Part shown: piece after piece, positions 22,338 through 34,372 of the stretch
Layout: each line of letters opens with the position of its first letter
Position numbering within the stretch: position 1 is the stretch's first letter
DNA from: Zeugodacus cucurbitae
Taxonomy: Eukaryota > Arthropoda > Insecta > Diptera > Tephritidae
Direction: 5' to 3'
NCBI RefSeq assembly: GCF_028554725.1
Contig: NC_071672.1
Span: 30,896,944 to 30,960,943 of the forward strand
DNA length: 64,000 nucleotides
Made by a program: the position numbers and the translations under genes
Notes under the pieces: model-generated
The model's input: only the letters and a program-made list of their open reading frames with translations
The model's database searches: none
What the model was told of the DNA's origin: nothing

Positions 22338-22910
22338 CAGTAGTTTTCTGAAATAACGAAAATTTGGTTTAACGAACACCATTAAGAAGACATATGTACA
22401 TATATAGAAAGAGTTAAACATCAAATAAAATCATGATAGAAACAGTTAAAAAAAGAACTTGAAAAAATTCAAAAGAAATGTCCAATTTGAATAAATGAGT
22501 ACGAGAAAAATATTGAATTTGATAGAAATGCTTAAAATTATTGATCATCACCAAGAAGTAAAAGGAATTATTAAGTAAAAGGAATTGTGTAAAAACATAA
22601 ATTTTAAAGTCTCCACCGTCTCGACTAGATTAAAAAGGAGGAGAAGGAGCTATCAAATATAATTTTTGTATTCCAACGGTTCTAACGACGAATAATCAAT
22701 TTTTTAAATTGAATTTGTGAATTTGTTTTCTAAGCACATTACTTCTTTTTGGGCAATATTTGATTTGTTCTGTTATGGTTTTTCTCTCTTAATTACGAAT
22801 ATTTAACTAATTTTTATTGAAAAACTTACCTCGAGTACTCGAATTAACGAAGAATTCGATGAACGAACAGGCCTGAAAATTAATGTGTTCGTTATTTTGG
22901 AAAACTACTG
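22338..22910. mobile_element. Tigger/pogo-like MITE
   Basis: A 573-bp AT-rich non-coding element with terminal inverted repeats cagtagttttctgaaataac and, inward from the right, cagtagttttccaaaataac. TA follows on the right (22911-22912); the left TA is not preserved. Internal repeats of aacgaac lie near both ends. A partial copy is at 3546-3838. Confidence 0.75.
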
Positions 22911-22912
22911 TA

Positions 22913-22992
22913 CATGAATATGTCGAATATTAACAAAATGGGATAAATAAATTGTTTGGTTACATCCGAATTTAACCTGGCTTACTTGTTGC
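22913..22992 (+). mobile_element. DINE-1-like 3' terminal fragment
   Basis: gataaataaattg, then a degraded hairpin (tttggttacatccgaattt) and ggcttacttgtt: the 3' end of the family with the MITE immediately upstream. Confidence 0.6.
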
Positions 22993-24000
22993 ATTAGTTT
23001 TTATCACCACTTCCACGTCAGTAGAAAACAAGAAAACGTTATGCATGCTAAAGATGTTGTTTGCAACCCTTAGAAAACTAACCACTCGCATCCTATTTGG
23101 GCACTACTTTTATGATACTTGGCGAACATCTTACCCCCACTTTTCTTACCTCCACTTGCTATGCTTATGTTTCTACATAGACACTTCACCCAGCGACGGG
23201 TCTAAACTTTTAATGTGAATTTAACTTCATAAACTTGGCTTACTTATACACACATGCTTTCAATATCTAACTACATATGTATTATACACACATATATTAA
23301 AGAGGGCGAACTGTGTGCATGAGATCTCCGGGGAAGGCAAATTGTAAAATAAAATAAACCAAACTTTGTACAGCTCTTATTTTTTTATATTTCTGAGTTA
23401 TAAAGATAATGTTCACAGGTACACCAAATCTATCCGTCCTAATGTGATTCTCTACACACATGCGTATACGGCCGCGCAACAATAGCAACAACGTTTTCTA
23501 ATTAAAATAAATGGCACGATGTGTAAGATTTTGGAGGTATCTTCAACATACTCTTACATACTCGCAGAGTAGAATGATTTTATTCGTCAAAATTTGGTTA
23601 AATTTCATTGAAAGCTCGTATATATTAATGACAAATGTGAGTTACTTAGCAGCAGGCAGGTTCAATCATCTCCTTTATTTGAAAGCTGTTTCGCTCTTTG
23701 CAAAGTTAAAACAATTGTACTAAATTCATAATTTATTTTATAATAATTTTTGAAAACTTGCATTTAATTTCTAATATTAGACTTACATATAACAAGCATA
23801 CAGCAAAAAGCGGTTCTATTCATATTTAGCATGCCTTACATTTCTAATTTTCATTTCTGTTACCGCAGCGCAGTGGCGTAAGCCGGTACCTTCTTCATTC
23901 ATCTCCTCCCGCCACACAACCCATTTCATCTTTTGCATGTCATTTTCTATTAAAAAGGTCTCAATTTAGTTTTTCTTTTTAAACCTCAATCCCTTAAAAG
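22993..24000. other. Unassigned sequence
   Basis: No gene, terminal repeat or recognised repeat family. Base composition is ordinary for the window. It could be host intergenic DNA. Confidence 0.4.
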
Positions 24001-24204
24001 TTTATTTATTAACCCAAACGATTACCCTCCTCCCGCCCAACCGACGCGTGGGGCGCAGTCCGCATACGAGCGGAATTTGCCGAGTCTAGAAAGGCAAGAG
24101 ATTTTTAAGCGTCCGGTTCTCAAACTGCTCAGCTACAGAAAGAAACATTTCAACAGCTGAGATTTAAAAATTTATAAATACAAAAAGTTAAAAATTTCTG
24201 AATA

Positions 24205-25251
24205 TTATTTATTAAGAGAAGACAAAATAGTTTTTTTGATGCTAAATATTGAGTCAGATGGATCAAATGTGCTGGAATGCGAATTAAAATCATGACATAT
24301 TCGGCAGAATGGTTCATTTAACTCAAAATTTGTTCTAGAAGATTTTAGAAATAATGGTCTAAACTGCCTGGATGAACGCAATGGGACATTAAACTTAATA
24401 TCAGACAAAAGGAATGAACTACAAACTAAACCATTCAGAAGTTTTACTAGAAAAATTATACCTAGCATTTCTCTGCGACTAGTGAGTGTGGGAAGATTTA
24501 TAAGTTTTAAACGACTAGTATACGGGGGAAGATTCAATCTTGAATCCCAATGTAAGTGGCCTAAAGCAAAAAGTAAAAATTGTTTTTGAACGGACTCAAG
24601 CTTATCAGAATGGGATTGATAGCTAGGATTCCATACCACAGAACCATACTCCAATATAGGCCTTACCAATGTTGTAAAAAGAATTTTAGTAATATACGGA
24701 TCACTAAATTCTTTAGACCAACGTTTAACAAAGCTAAGAGCACCTTTAGCTTTTAAGACAATTGAATTTACATGAGAATTAAAATTTAGTTTAGGGTCCA
24801 TATTAACTCCTAAATCAACAAAGCTAAAAACTTGCTCTAAACTGAAGTTATTTATTACATAGGGGGAAAGATCAACAGTTCTACGGGAAAAGCACATCGT
24901 TTTACATTTTTTAAGATTCAGTGGCATATCATTTTTGTGACACCAAGAAACTAAATTATTTAAATCCGATTGCAACTCAGTCCTTTCGTTATGAGAAGTA
25001 TATGATTTAAAAAGTTTTACATCATCCGCATATAATAAAATTTCTGAAAACTTAATTACTGAAGGTATATCATTGATGAACAACAAGAACAGAATCGGGC
25101 CGAGATGACTACCCTGTGGAACCCCTGAAGTGACACTAATTGAATCGGATAATGTATTATTAAATAAAACTTGTTGTTTTCTGTTAGTAAGATATGAGGA
25201 TACCCATTCAAGAAGTCTTGGTTGAAAACCAAGAAGATTCAGTTTTTGCAA
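24205..25251 (-). CDS. Reverse transcriptase (partial) of a Jockey/CR1-like LINE
   Basis: 348 codons without a stop. In order: WVSSYLTNRKQQVLF, then SGVPQGSHLGPILFLLFIND (palm, residues about 42-62), LLYADDVKLF with the catalytic Asp pair (about 74-76), then MPLNLKKCKTMCFSRRT, the thumb, and a C-terminal region VLKAKGALSFVKRWSKEF and LVRPILEYGSVVWNPSYQSH. The fold and order fit the non-LTR reverse transcriptases of the Jockey and CR1 groups. Upstream the frame continues into FTKAFDRVNHSILLQKLN (fingers, first catalytic Asp) inside the tandem duplication, so the open frame is only a late part of ORF2. The endonuclease and ORF1 are absent. It cannot mobilise itself. Confidence 0.85.
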   Translation of the reverse strand: MQKLNLLGFQPRLLEWVSSYLTNRKQQVLFNNTLSDSISVTSGVPQGSHLGPILFLLFINDIPSVIKFSEILLYADDVKLFKSYTSHNERTELQSDLNNLVSWCHKNDMPLNLKKCKTMCFSRRTVDLSPYVINNFSLEQVFSFVDLGVNMDPKLNFNSHVNSIVLKAKGALSFVKRWSKEFSDPYITKILFTTLVRPILEYGSVVWNPSYQSHSDKLESVQKQFLLFALGHLHWDSRLNLPPYTSRLKLINLPTLTSRREMLGIIFLVKLLNGLVCSSFLLSDIKFNVPLRSSRQFRPLFLKSSRTNFELNEPFCRICHDFNSHSSTFDPSDSIFSIKKTILSSLNK

Positions 25252-25496
25252 AAGAATTGAGTGGTTTACTCTATCGAATGCTTTACTAAAGTCTGTATAT
25301 ATAACATCAGTATTCTTATTATCCCTATTATTAGTTAGCTGTTAGTAAGATATGAGGATACCCATTCAAGAAGTCTTGGTTGAAAACCAAGAAGATTCAG
25401 TTTTTGCAAAAGAATTGAGTGGTTTACTCTATCGAATGCTTTACTAAAGTCTGTATATATAACATCAGTATTCTTATTATCCCTATTATTAGTTGG
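25181..25496. repeat. 158-bp direct tandem duplication
   Basis: The unit starting ctgttagtaagatatgagg at 25181 is repeated almost perfectly from 25339. It covers the finger region of the LINE reverse transcriptase. The near identity indicates a recent duplication or an assembly artefact. Confidence 0.9.
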
Positions 25497-26329
25497 AATG
25501 CAAGTCGGAAAAACCTTCGGGTAAAATTACCGGCAAAGGATTTAGCCAACGTCATTGCTTTTAATACCAGGCACGAGAGCATGCGCCTCAAATCTACTAC
25601 TGGATATGCGGTGCAGGAGGTAGTTTTATATCCTATGTTTCGAGATATTAGAATATAGTGCTCATCGCCTCCGAGTGCTGTATCCTGGGTAACACGAACT
25701 TTGGAAACTGAAGTCGGACAGGCGTTTGGCAACCAACGCCAACACGTTCAAGGGGACCGAAAAGGTGCTGATCGAGAGACTGGACCCAGTAGCGACAGGG
25801 CAGGGTGCAGCGCGTTGATCAAGCGGCAAAGGTCGCTGGAGGGTGAATCCTCCCTTGTTAAAGGGCCGCTAACGGGAGCCGCGCCTCATATACGATATAG
25901 TCTGTATATTAATAAAATTATGTGGACTTGTATTTTTCATCATAAGGTGTTTTGGTGCCAAAAATGGATGAAATATGCGCTTACGTTACACTAGCACACG
26001 TTAACCAAATATAAAGTTTTTGTTTTCCGCGGCATATACACATGTACATACATATATACATACATCTGTATACTATACCTATACCTTAGTGAGGAGAATT
26101 GGTCTATTATAAGCATATGCGTTGAAAATGTATTTAATTTTCATATACATATGTACATATGTACTCCACCTATACCCCTTCGTTGCATGTGCAAAATCCG
26201 TATTCTTACATTAGTTGAAGATTTTTACGCATATTTACTACTACTACTACTTTACTGCACACACACAGTTACACACGCTTAGATATCTTACACATTTACG
26301 TAAATAAATTAAAAGCTTCCCATTATATG
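25497..26329. other. Unassigned sequence, G/C-richer at 25500-25900
   Basis: The first 400 bp are richer in G/C than the surroundings and have short open frames on both strands that I do not recognise. From 25900 it becomes AT-rich with cata/tata microsatellites near 26030-26160. No gene can be supported. Confidence 0.35.
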
Positions 26330-26900
26330 GCACATTGTGTAGGTGTGAGAAAGATATTAAGACGTGCAGTAGTTTTTCAAGATTGTGTAGACAACACACA
26401 GCGTCTTGGCAGTGGCAGCGGCAGCGACAATACTTTCCACCACCAATACTGGCGAGTGGCGTATGCGCGTTCGCTGCGGTTTACCTGCTGCGCCCTCATT
26501 AGCTGCCTCGAGTCGCACAAAGTGCGGCAACACCTATACACAACTCGCCTACCCGCTCGTCCATGTGTGCGTGCGTGCATATCGTGGAAATTAAGGAATG
26601 GTTCGTGCATTGGATGGTGTAGGCTCAAGCGATATTCCTAAGTAATGCGCAAAAGTGCGAAAATGTGTTGGAGCACACAAGTAAACCGCGCTTTTTTCTG
26701 TGCACAGCAACAGCCAATAGGCAAGACGCGTCGCAACGAATGCTGGCCCTATTGGCCAAGACTATTTTTCTGCGTTTAGTTTTTCGCTTACAGCACATAC
26801 CTAATGGACGCCTGCTGCCATTATGAGCAGCGTCGAAAATCGTCTTACTTCGTTTGAAAGATCGGCTAAACATATTTACTCAATTTATTTTTTATTTTTA
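26330..26900. other. Unassigned G/C-richer island
   Basis: About 550 bp of non-repetitive, comparatively G/C-rich sequence (for example gcagtggcagcggcagcgac at 26411). Overlapping open frames occur on both strands without recognisable domains. It could be old unique host DNA or a regulatory region. No splice-consistent coding exon is evident. Confidence 0.35.
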
Positions 26901-28066
26901 TGAATAGTTCTTGTATGCGTGAGCTAGTAATTGTCAGGGAATTAGAGGAGTGCTTGTATACATATTGTAAATAAGTATATCATTATTTACAATGAGCTTT
27001 ATTATTTTCTATAACAATACAAACTAAAAAGCATGCAAGATTTAAGACATTATTATTAAATTCCATGCCGAAGAAACTCTTGTATGCCTTAAATACCCCC
27101 ACATAAGGTTAAATGGCTGCAAACATACCCACATAAATACATCTTTAGTAAACTTAACGCTAAACTTTGCATTGAATGACATTGTCTTTCATGAATTAAG
27201 TATGGAGATACCTTTAGAATTAAAAAATATATTTTTGGAAAAACTAGATTTGGATGAAAAATGACTACAGAATGCAGTTATAAAAAAGTGAATAATATTT
27301 CCACAAAAACTAAAAATATAGCATCAACACACGCAAAATCCGTGTTCGTACACCCCTAACTGATACTTGTAATCAATAATCAATAAATCAATCAATAAAT
27401 TTCCATCCCTTCTTTTACCGATAGACCATAAATTTTCATTGGTTCATATTTCATATGAACCATATTTAAATTGGGCTTATATCTGGGCTTTGCGGTATTG
27501 TTTTTAGGTAAAATGGACAGTAGTAGAAGATGTAAAGACGAGTATCCAGAGCAGTATGTTTGGGGTCATTATCTATTTTATATAGCGGGGAATTTAAAAT
27601 GCAACGACTTACTTAACAAAAATGTGTGATAACATAAAGTAAAAATAAAAGCACAACAAGAGAAATAATATGACATTATGCAAAACCATTGGCTTTTAGG
27701 TAATAAAATTTAGTTTTGTAATTGCATACCTAGGCTTATATTAGGAAGAGCTTTTGGTTGTCATCAAAACAGGGCCTACATTAAACACTTCCGGAAAGCA
27801 ACTGCAATAGAAAACTCGTTTTAATACGCTTTTCCGCGTGTATCTTTAAATGGTTATAACTTTTTTTAGTGGTATTGAAACTTAAAATATTTGAGCGGCA
27901 CTGTATGGGAGCACTTCCAAAAGTATGTAACACCTATAAGATATTTCAGTAAAATATGTTCATATTTTCCAAAACATCTCTATAAAAGCCAATTAGTAAC
28001 AGGAAGGTTCTGCGTAAAAATTGACTGCTGCCATTATAGATTTTAAGAATTCCCCTTTTAGCAGAA
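26901..28066. other. Unassigned AT-rich stretch
   Basis: No gene or known repeat seen. A short aatcaataaatcaatcaataa run lies near 27380. Confidence 0.4.
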
Positions 28067-28074
28067 CTGTTTAC

Positions 28075-28518
28075 CAGGGACCGTAATCATTATAAGTTTT
28101 ATTATAAAAATCACAAAATAATGATTATATATTGATTTTTATGATTTTCTTCACAGTTAATGATTAATTTTTAAGTAATTTGTAAAAAATCATAAATAAT
28201 CATCTTTTTTTAGCAAAAAAAAAAAAAATAAAAATCATAAATAACCATTGTTTTTGCTCAAAAAAAAAAATCATAACTAATCATTATATTTGATTTTTAT
28301 ATTTTTTACTCGAAATAAAACTCACTTTTGGATTACATGTTTGTTATTAAGTTTTTCGGTACTATTTTTTCAAATCAGTAATTAAAAAATCATTGTGGAA
28401 ATGGATAGATCGTCCAAAAAGGATTACAATGACGTTATCCTTTTGTTTGTGTGGCGATTCTAAGTGATTGATTTTTTTACTTAAAAATCGGAACGATAAT
28501 CATTATTTACGGTCTCTG
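28075..28518. mobile_element. hAT-type MITE
   Basis: A 444-bp non-coding element. Ends are cagggaccgtaatcattata and, inward from the right, cagagaccgtaaataatgat. It is flanked by a perfect 8-bp duplication, ctgtttac, at 28067-28074 and 28519-28526, which fits the hAT target pattern nTnnnnAn. The interior is very AT-rich with repeated aatcataaataatcat motifs. Confidence 0.85.
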
Positions 28519-28705
28519 CTGTTTACAGCGTAACATGAAACTAAAAAGTTAAAAATAAATATAGTTTAAAAAACTAAAAAACACGTTTTTTTGGTTAAAA
28601 AGCGTGGGTGCTTTGTATTATATTTTTCTCATATTGAGCAACTCACGATTTTTAACCTAAAATAAGAATATGTTTCGATAATTATTTTTGTCAGCATATA
28701 TTATT

Positions 28706-30839
28706 GAGGAAAGTTTTTGATTGTCATTCACTTGGGAGTGGCCAAAAACGATTCTTCTCCACATGATTCAAGCAGCTCACGACTTCCGGTTTTAGACCAA
28801 GTATCCTCTGGGTAGCTTTACAAACATCCGTTTGAAGGCGAGCTAAAGTGAGAAGGCGAACCCGCTTCTGCGGTTGCGCGTAGGGCTTGGGACCCACCAC
28901 ATAAAAACGAAGTACCAATGAAAAATTGAAAAAGAAAGCCTCGGATGAGACACCCCCCTTTTGATGACAACCCCTGCAAACGTTTTAAGGATAATGATTT
29001 AAGGGCATGCACCTGGCATGTCCAGACCCTTAATTGGGAATGTGCCTCTGCCCAGCTGGTTGATGTCCTCATACGACTACAGGCTGACATCACCGCCATC
29101 CAAGAAGTGCGATGGACGGGACAAGGACGGAAGAAGGTGGGTCCTTGTGAAATCTACTACAGCGGCCATATAAAGGAGCGCAAATTTGGTGTTGGATTTG
29201 TGGTGGGAGAGAGACTCCGTCGCCGAGTCCTGGCATTCACCCCGGTGGATGAACGTCTTGCCACAATCCGCATCAAAGCGAGGTTCTTCAACATATCGCT
29301 GATTTGCGCCCACGCCCCAACGGAAAAGAAGGACGATGTGACCAAAGACGCTTTCTATGAGCGCCTAGAATGCACCTATGAGCGCTGCCCCCGCCACGAT
29401 GTCAAAATCGTGCTTGGAGATTTTAACGCCAGGGTGGGTAAAGAAGGTGTCTTTGGCACAACAGTCGGAAAATTCAGCCTCCATGACGAAACATCGCCAA
29501 ACGGCCTGAGGCTGATCGACTTCGCTGGGGCCCGAAATATGGTCGTCTGTAGTACCAGATTCCAGCATAAGAAAATACATCAAGCTACTTGGCTGTCTCC
29601 TGATCGAAACACGCGTAACCAAATCGCTCAAGTTGTGATAGACGGAAGACATGTCTCCAATGTTTTAGATGTGTGTACGCTCCGAGGACCAAATATAGAC
29701 TCGGACCATTATCTGGTTGCAGCGAAGATACGCACCCGCCTCTGTGCAGCAAAGAACACCCGTCAACAAACACAAGGAAGGTTCGACGTCGAAAAGCTGC
29801 AAACGCAACAGACAGCCACGCATGCCTGACGATTGTAATCTTAGTGTGCTCTGCCCAATCCATAAGAAGGGAGACCCCACAATCTGCGCCAACTGCCGTG
29901 GTATAAGTCTCCTCAATATCGCATATAAGGTTTTGTCGAGCGTATTGTGTGAAAGACTAAAGCCCACCGTCAACGAACTGATTGGACCTTATCAGTGTGG
30001 CTTTAGACCTGGAAAGTCCACCATGGACCAGATATTTATCATGTCTTGGAGAAGACCCTTGAAAAGAGGATCGACACATACCACCTTTTTGTCGATTTTG
30101 AAGCTGCTTTCGACAGCACGAAAAGGAGCTGCCTTTATGCCGCGATATTTGAATTTAGTATTCCCGCAAAAATAATACGGCTGTGTAAGTTGACGTTGAG
30201 CAACACCAAAAGCTCCGTCATGATTGGGAAGGACCTCTCCGAGCCGTTCGATACCAAACAAGGTTTCAGACAAGGTGACTCACTATCGTGCGACTTCTTT
30301 AACTTGATGTTGGAAAAAATAATACGAGCTACATAGCTAAATAGAGAAGGTACAATCTTCTACAAGAGTGTACAGCTGCTGGCGTAAGCCGATGATATTG
30401 ATATCATCGGAAGCAACAACCGCGCCGTTTGTTCTGATTTTTCCCGCATGGATAAGGAGGTGAAGGGAATGGGTCTGGAGGTGAATGAGGACAAGACGAT
30501 ATATCTCCTGCCATCAAGCAAACAATCGGCGCATTCGCGTCCTGGCTCCCACGTCACTGTTGACAGTCATAACTTCGAAGTTGTAGATAATTTCGTATAC
30601 CTGGGGACCAGTATCAACAACACCAACAATGTCAGCCTCGAAATCCAGCGCAGAATCACTCTTGCCAACAGGTGCTACTTTGGACTGAGTAGGCAATTGA
30701 ACAGTAAAGTCCTCTCTCGACGAACCAAAATCAAACTCTACAAGTCGCTTATCATTCCCGTCCTGCTTTATGGTGCAGAAGCTTGGACGATGTCAACATC
30801 AGATGAGACGACACTAGGAGTTTTCGAGAGGAAAATTTT
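28706..30839 (+). mobile_element. RTE-like non-LTR retrotransposon, internally deleted, 3' lost
   Basis: The 5' end starts near gaggaaagtttttgattgtc, the same as the 5' end of the minus copy (37530). It keeps the leader, the endonuclease and parts of the reverse transcriptase. It lacks about 0.8 kb between the two domains (junction near 29820). It stops abruptly at 30839 inside the C-terminal coding region, so the 3' end was removed after insertion. Confidence 0.8.
28945..29829 (+). pseudogene. RTE-like APE endonuclease domain
   Basis: A 294-codon open frame with the motifs of APE-type LINE endonucleases: ACTWHVQTLNWE near the start, ITAIQEVRWTGQGRKKVG (catalytic Glu), CAHAPTEKKDD, VLGDFNARVGKEG (Asp/Asn), NQIAQVVIDGRH (the minus copy has the expected IDHVVIDGRH), and NIDSDHYLVAAKIRT (Asp-His pair). 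The clade resembles RTE/BovB elements, from which CFDP2-type proteins derive. The domain nicks chromosomal DNA to prime reverse transcription. The frame ends by deletion into the RT region, and the Asp of the IDHV motif is replaced. Confidence 0.85.
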
Positions 30840-30846
30840 GATCTGG
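29826..30846 (+). pseudogene. RTE-like reverse transcriptase, frameshifted
   Basis: Follows the endonuclease after the deletion: LSVLCPIHKKGDPTICANCR and GISLLNIAYKVLSSVLCERL, then GPYQCGFRPGKSTMDQIF, up to about 30046. A shift follows, then YHLFVDFEAAFDSTKRSCLY (catalytic Asp) and QGFRQGDSLSCDFFNLMLEK. The YADD site (about 30382) reads with a stop or altered codon (ggcgtaagccgatgat gives LA*ADD). It continues through FVYLGTSINNTNNVSLEIQR, which the other two copies have lost, to LGVFERKIL at the truncation. Several stops make it inactive. Confidence 0.85.
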
Positions 30847-31274
30847 TTAATTTTTATTTTATTTTGCAGATTGACTTTTACATTTAACAAAAATGGATAA
30901 CTGAAACACTGAAACAAGAATTTGGATTGTCCGCCGTAATCACGCACTGGAGCACCATTTTCAGTGGCAATCATGGCAAGTTTACGCAATTCACAATCAG
31001 CTGATAATTTAAAGCGTTTATTTGGCTTAAAAGATAAGATTAAAAGATAATTTGAGGTAATATTAAAATATTTATGTGTTATTAACTCATTTTACATTTC
31101 ACGATTTTGTTTCAGAAACCAACAGCACAAAGATTTTATGATAAAATATCAGTCTCATAGCAATATTGCCACAGAGCGCTCATTTAACTTATTTGCCATT
31201 TTTATATAATTGCGACGTTAAATGAGTACCACTATTTCATTTTTTCCTACTAAGACTTCCCAATTTTAAATAAA
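30840..31274. other. Unassigned AT-rich stretch
   Basis: No gene recognised. Two acceptor-like sites (ttattttgcag near 30873, ttttgtttcag near 31113) are probably chance. Confidence 0.4.
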
Positions 31275-32490
31275 ACAAGTAAGGAAGGGCTAAGTTCGGG
31301 TGTAACCGAACATTTTATACTCTCGCAATTAATTTATTTAACTTTATTTATATTATATAATACACAATTTGACCCACATATTCGTCATATATATTGTATA
31401 AAGTCCATTGAAAGTTGGAAACTATAATATTAGGTTAGAAGAACCGAGGTCCTCGTGTTCGATATATGGGGCCTTAAAAACCTATGGTCCGATTTCGGCG
31501 ATTTTTAAAATGGGGTTGCCACACTATTAACATAGTATTTGTGCAAAGTTTTGCCCCGATATCTTCACTAGTACTTACTTTATATATTGTAAAGTAAACA
31601 ATTTAGATTGTCTTCAAAGTTCTGGTATATAGGAAGTAGGCGTGGTTGTGAAGCGATTTGGCCTATTTTCACAACATATCATTTGGATGTAAGGAAACTA
31701 TTACAAACCAAGTTTCATTGAAATCGGTCGAGTAGTTCCTGAGATATGGTTTTTGACGCATAAGTGGGCGACGCCACGCCCATTTTCCATTTTGTAAAAA
31801 ATCTGAGTGCAGCTTCCATCTGCCATTTCTTATGTGAAGTTTAGTGTTTCTGGCGTTTTTCGTTAATGAGTTAACCCACTTTTAGTAATTTTCAACCTAA
31901 CTTTTGTATGGGAGGTAGGCGTGGTTATGATCCGATTTCTTTCATTTTTGGACTACATTAGGAAGTGGCTAAAAAAAGACGGCAGAAGGTTTGGTTTATA
32001 TAGCTCTATTGGTTTGCGAGATATATACAAAAAACTTAGTAGGGGGCGGGGCCACGCCCACTTTCCCAAAAAACTTACATACAAATATACCTCTTCATAG
32101 TGCGATCCTTCGTACCAAATTTTATTTCCATAGCTTTATTTATGGCTTAGTTATGGCACTTTATGTGTTTTCGGTTTTCGCCATTTTGTGGGCGTGGCAG
32201 TGGTCCGATTTTGCTCATTTTCGAAAGCAACCTTCCTATGGTGCCAAGAAATAAGTGTGCCAAGTTTTATCAAGATATCTTAATTTTTACTCAAGTTACA
32301 GCTTGCACAGACGGACGGACGAACGGACAGACAGACATTCGGATTTCAACTCCACTCTTCACCCTGATCACTTTGGTATATATAACCCTATATCTAACTC
32401 GTTTAGTTTTGGGTGTTACAAACAATAATACTCTAAATAAAAAAAACTATAATACTCTCTTTAGCAACATTTGTTGCGAGAGTATAAAAA
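31275..32490 (-). mobile_element. DINE-1-like copy, reverse, complete
   Basis: The best complete reverse copy, about 1.2 kb. 3' terminus aacaagtaaggaagggctaa with the perfect hairpin gttcgggtgtaaccgaac, then tatactctcgcaatta. Internal blocks are intact. The inverted GTCY tract (acggacggacgaacggacag) is at about 32310-32335. The 5' terminus is ttgttgcgagagtataaaaa at about 32472-32490. It ends without a target duplication, as Helentron-type elements do. Confidence 0.85.
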
Positions 32491-32789
32491 TAAAAACAAA
32501 TAGGCTTTTCTTTAAAAACAAAATTATTATTGGTCGGGACTTTTAATAATGTCCGGTGTACTAAATGGTCAATCAACAACTGACTTTTTGTTTCTTAATT
32601 CAGAGTTGCTATGGTAATGGTTACCATAAAATTGTTCATAGCAATTTGGTATAATACTTATATTCATTATTCCTATTTAGTTTTCGGTGGATTTAGGGCC
32701 GAACTTGCTATCGGTCATTTCAATCCATCAATGTTTTTGCTTTCCAAAAATTAAATTGCCTTAGTAGAAGCAGCCCTATGAATTAGAAT
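32491..32789. other. Unassigned sequence
   Basis: No gene or known repeat seen. Contains ttgctatggtaatggttacc with a partly palindromic ggtaatggttacc. Confidence 0.35.
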
Positions 32790-32914
32790 GGACTATACAC
32801 TTTCAAGGTCCTAGATATTGAACATGAAGTCCTCAGTGCCAATGTATAACCTTTTTCCTCAAACATTGGTAAAAATTCTCAGTTATTTTAAAGAAATTCA
32901 GAGGGAATATTTTT

Positions 32915-34142
32915 ATACCCTCGCAACAAAATTGCTACGAGAGTATTATAGTTTTGTCCACATAACGGTTGGTTGTAAGTCCTAAATCTAAACGAGTTAG
33001 ATATAGGGTTATATATATCAAAATGATCAGGGTCACGAGAAAAGTTCAAATCCGGATGTCTGTCTGTCCGTCCGTCCGTCCGTCCGTCTGTCCGTCCGTC
33101 CGTGCAAGCTGTAACTTGAGTAAAAATTGAGATATCTTAATAAAACTTGAAACACGTGTTCCTTGGCACCATAAGAAGGTTAAGTTCGAAAATCAGCAAA
33201 ATCGGACCACTGCCACGCCCACAAAATGGCGAAAACCGAAAACACATAAAGTGCCATAACTAAGCCATAAATAAAGCTATGGAAATAAAATTTGGTATGA
33301 AGGATCGCACTATGAAGAGGCATATTTGGATGTAATTTTTTTGGGGAAGTGGGCGTGGCCCCGCCCCTAAATAGGTTTTTTGTATATATCTCGCAAACCA
33401 ATAGAGCTATATAAACCAAACTTTCTGCGGTTGTTTTTTTTAGCCATTTCCTTATACAGTCTAAAAATGACAGAAATCGGATAATAACCACGCCCCCCTC
33501 CCATACAAAGGTTAGGTTGAAAATTACTAAAAGTGGGTTAGCTCACTAATCAAGAACGTCAGAAACACTAAATTTCACATAGGAAATGGCAGATAGAAGC
33601 TACACGCAGATTTTTTACAAAATTGTAAATGGGAGTAGCGTCGCCCACTTATGGGTCAAAAATCATAATATCTCAGGAACTACTCGACCGATTTTAATGA
33701 AACTTGGTTTGTAATAGTTTCCTTACATACCAATGATATGTTGTGAAAATAGGCCAAATCGCTTCACAACCACGCCTACTTCCTATATACCAGAACTTTA
33801 AAGACGATCTGAATCGTTAACTTTACAATATTTAAAGTAAGCACTAGTGAAGATATCGGTGCAAAACTTTGCACAAATACTACGTTTATAGTGTGGCAGC
33901 CCCATTCTAAAAATCGCCAAAATCGGACCATAGGTTGTCAAGGCCCCATATATCGAACATGAGGACCTCGGTACGTCTAACCTAACATTAGGGTTTCCAA
34001 CTTTCAATGGACTTTATACAATATATATGACGAATATGTGGGTCAAATTGTGTATTATATAATATTAATAATGTTAAATAAATAAATTGCGAGAGCATAA
34101 AATGTTCGGTTACACCCGAACTTAGCCCTTCCTTACTTGTTT
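32915..34142 (+). mobile_element. DINE-1-like copy, forward, complete, nested in an older copy
   Basis: 5' end tataccctcgcaacaaaatt. It has the longest GTCY tract of the window (gtctgtctgtccgtccgtcc and on, about 33058-33104). All blocks are present, then aaattgcgagagcataaaat, the hairpin gttcggttacacccgaac and ttagcccttccttacttgtt. Flanks join seamlessly as older DINE-1 sequence, showing insertion without a target duplication. Confidence 0.85.
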
Positions 34143-34320
34143 TCTTCTAATAATATGCTTCTGTGCCAAAAATGGCTCCAATCGGATGATTACTTCTCCT
34201 AGCTCCCATATACATATGTACCTAATATTCGGATTTTCAAACTTCCGGTGGTTTGTATAACGAGTGTAGCTTGGTAGTAAAAATGGCTGAAAACGGTCCA
34301 GAAATTACCCTATCCCTCAT

Positions 34321-34321
34321 A

Positions 34322-34356
<35 letters not shown>
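34321..34356. repeat. (TA)n microsatellite at the RTE 3' end
   Basis: About 34 bp of alternating T and A directly after the 3' end of the minus-strand RTE element. RTE elements commonly end in short tandem repeats, so it probably arose as the element's tail. Confidence 0.7.
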
Positions 34357-34359
<3 letters not shown>

Positions 34360-34372
34360 CGTAGGAACCGCT

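Larger units (their letters stand above)
24000..25496 (-). mobile_element. Jockey/CR1-like non-LTR retrotransposon, 5' truncated
   Basis: The 3' half of a LINE on the minus strand: reverse transcriptase, then a 3' UTR with ccgacgcgtggggcgcagtc that also occurs, inverted, after the copy at 43336-44290. The 5' side is lost at a 158-bp tandem duplication (25181-25338 and 25339-25496). Confidence 0.8.

Noticed and set aside
26327..26641. 104-codon frame in a G/C-richer island as a host gene
   Set aside because: Overlapping frames of similar length exist on both strands, with no domain and no splice or start context.
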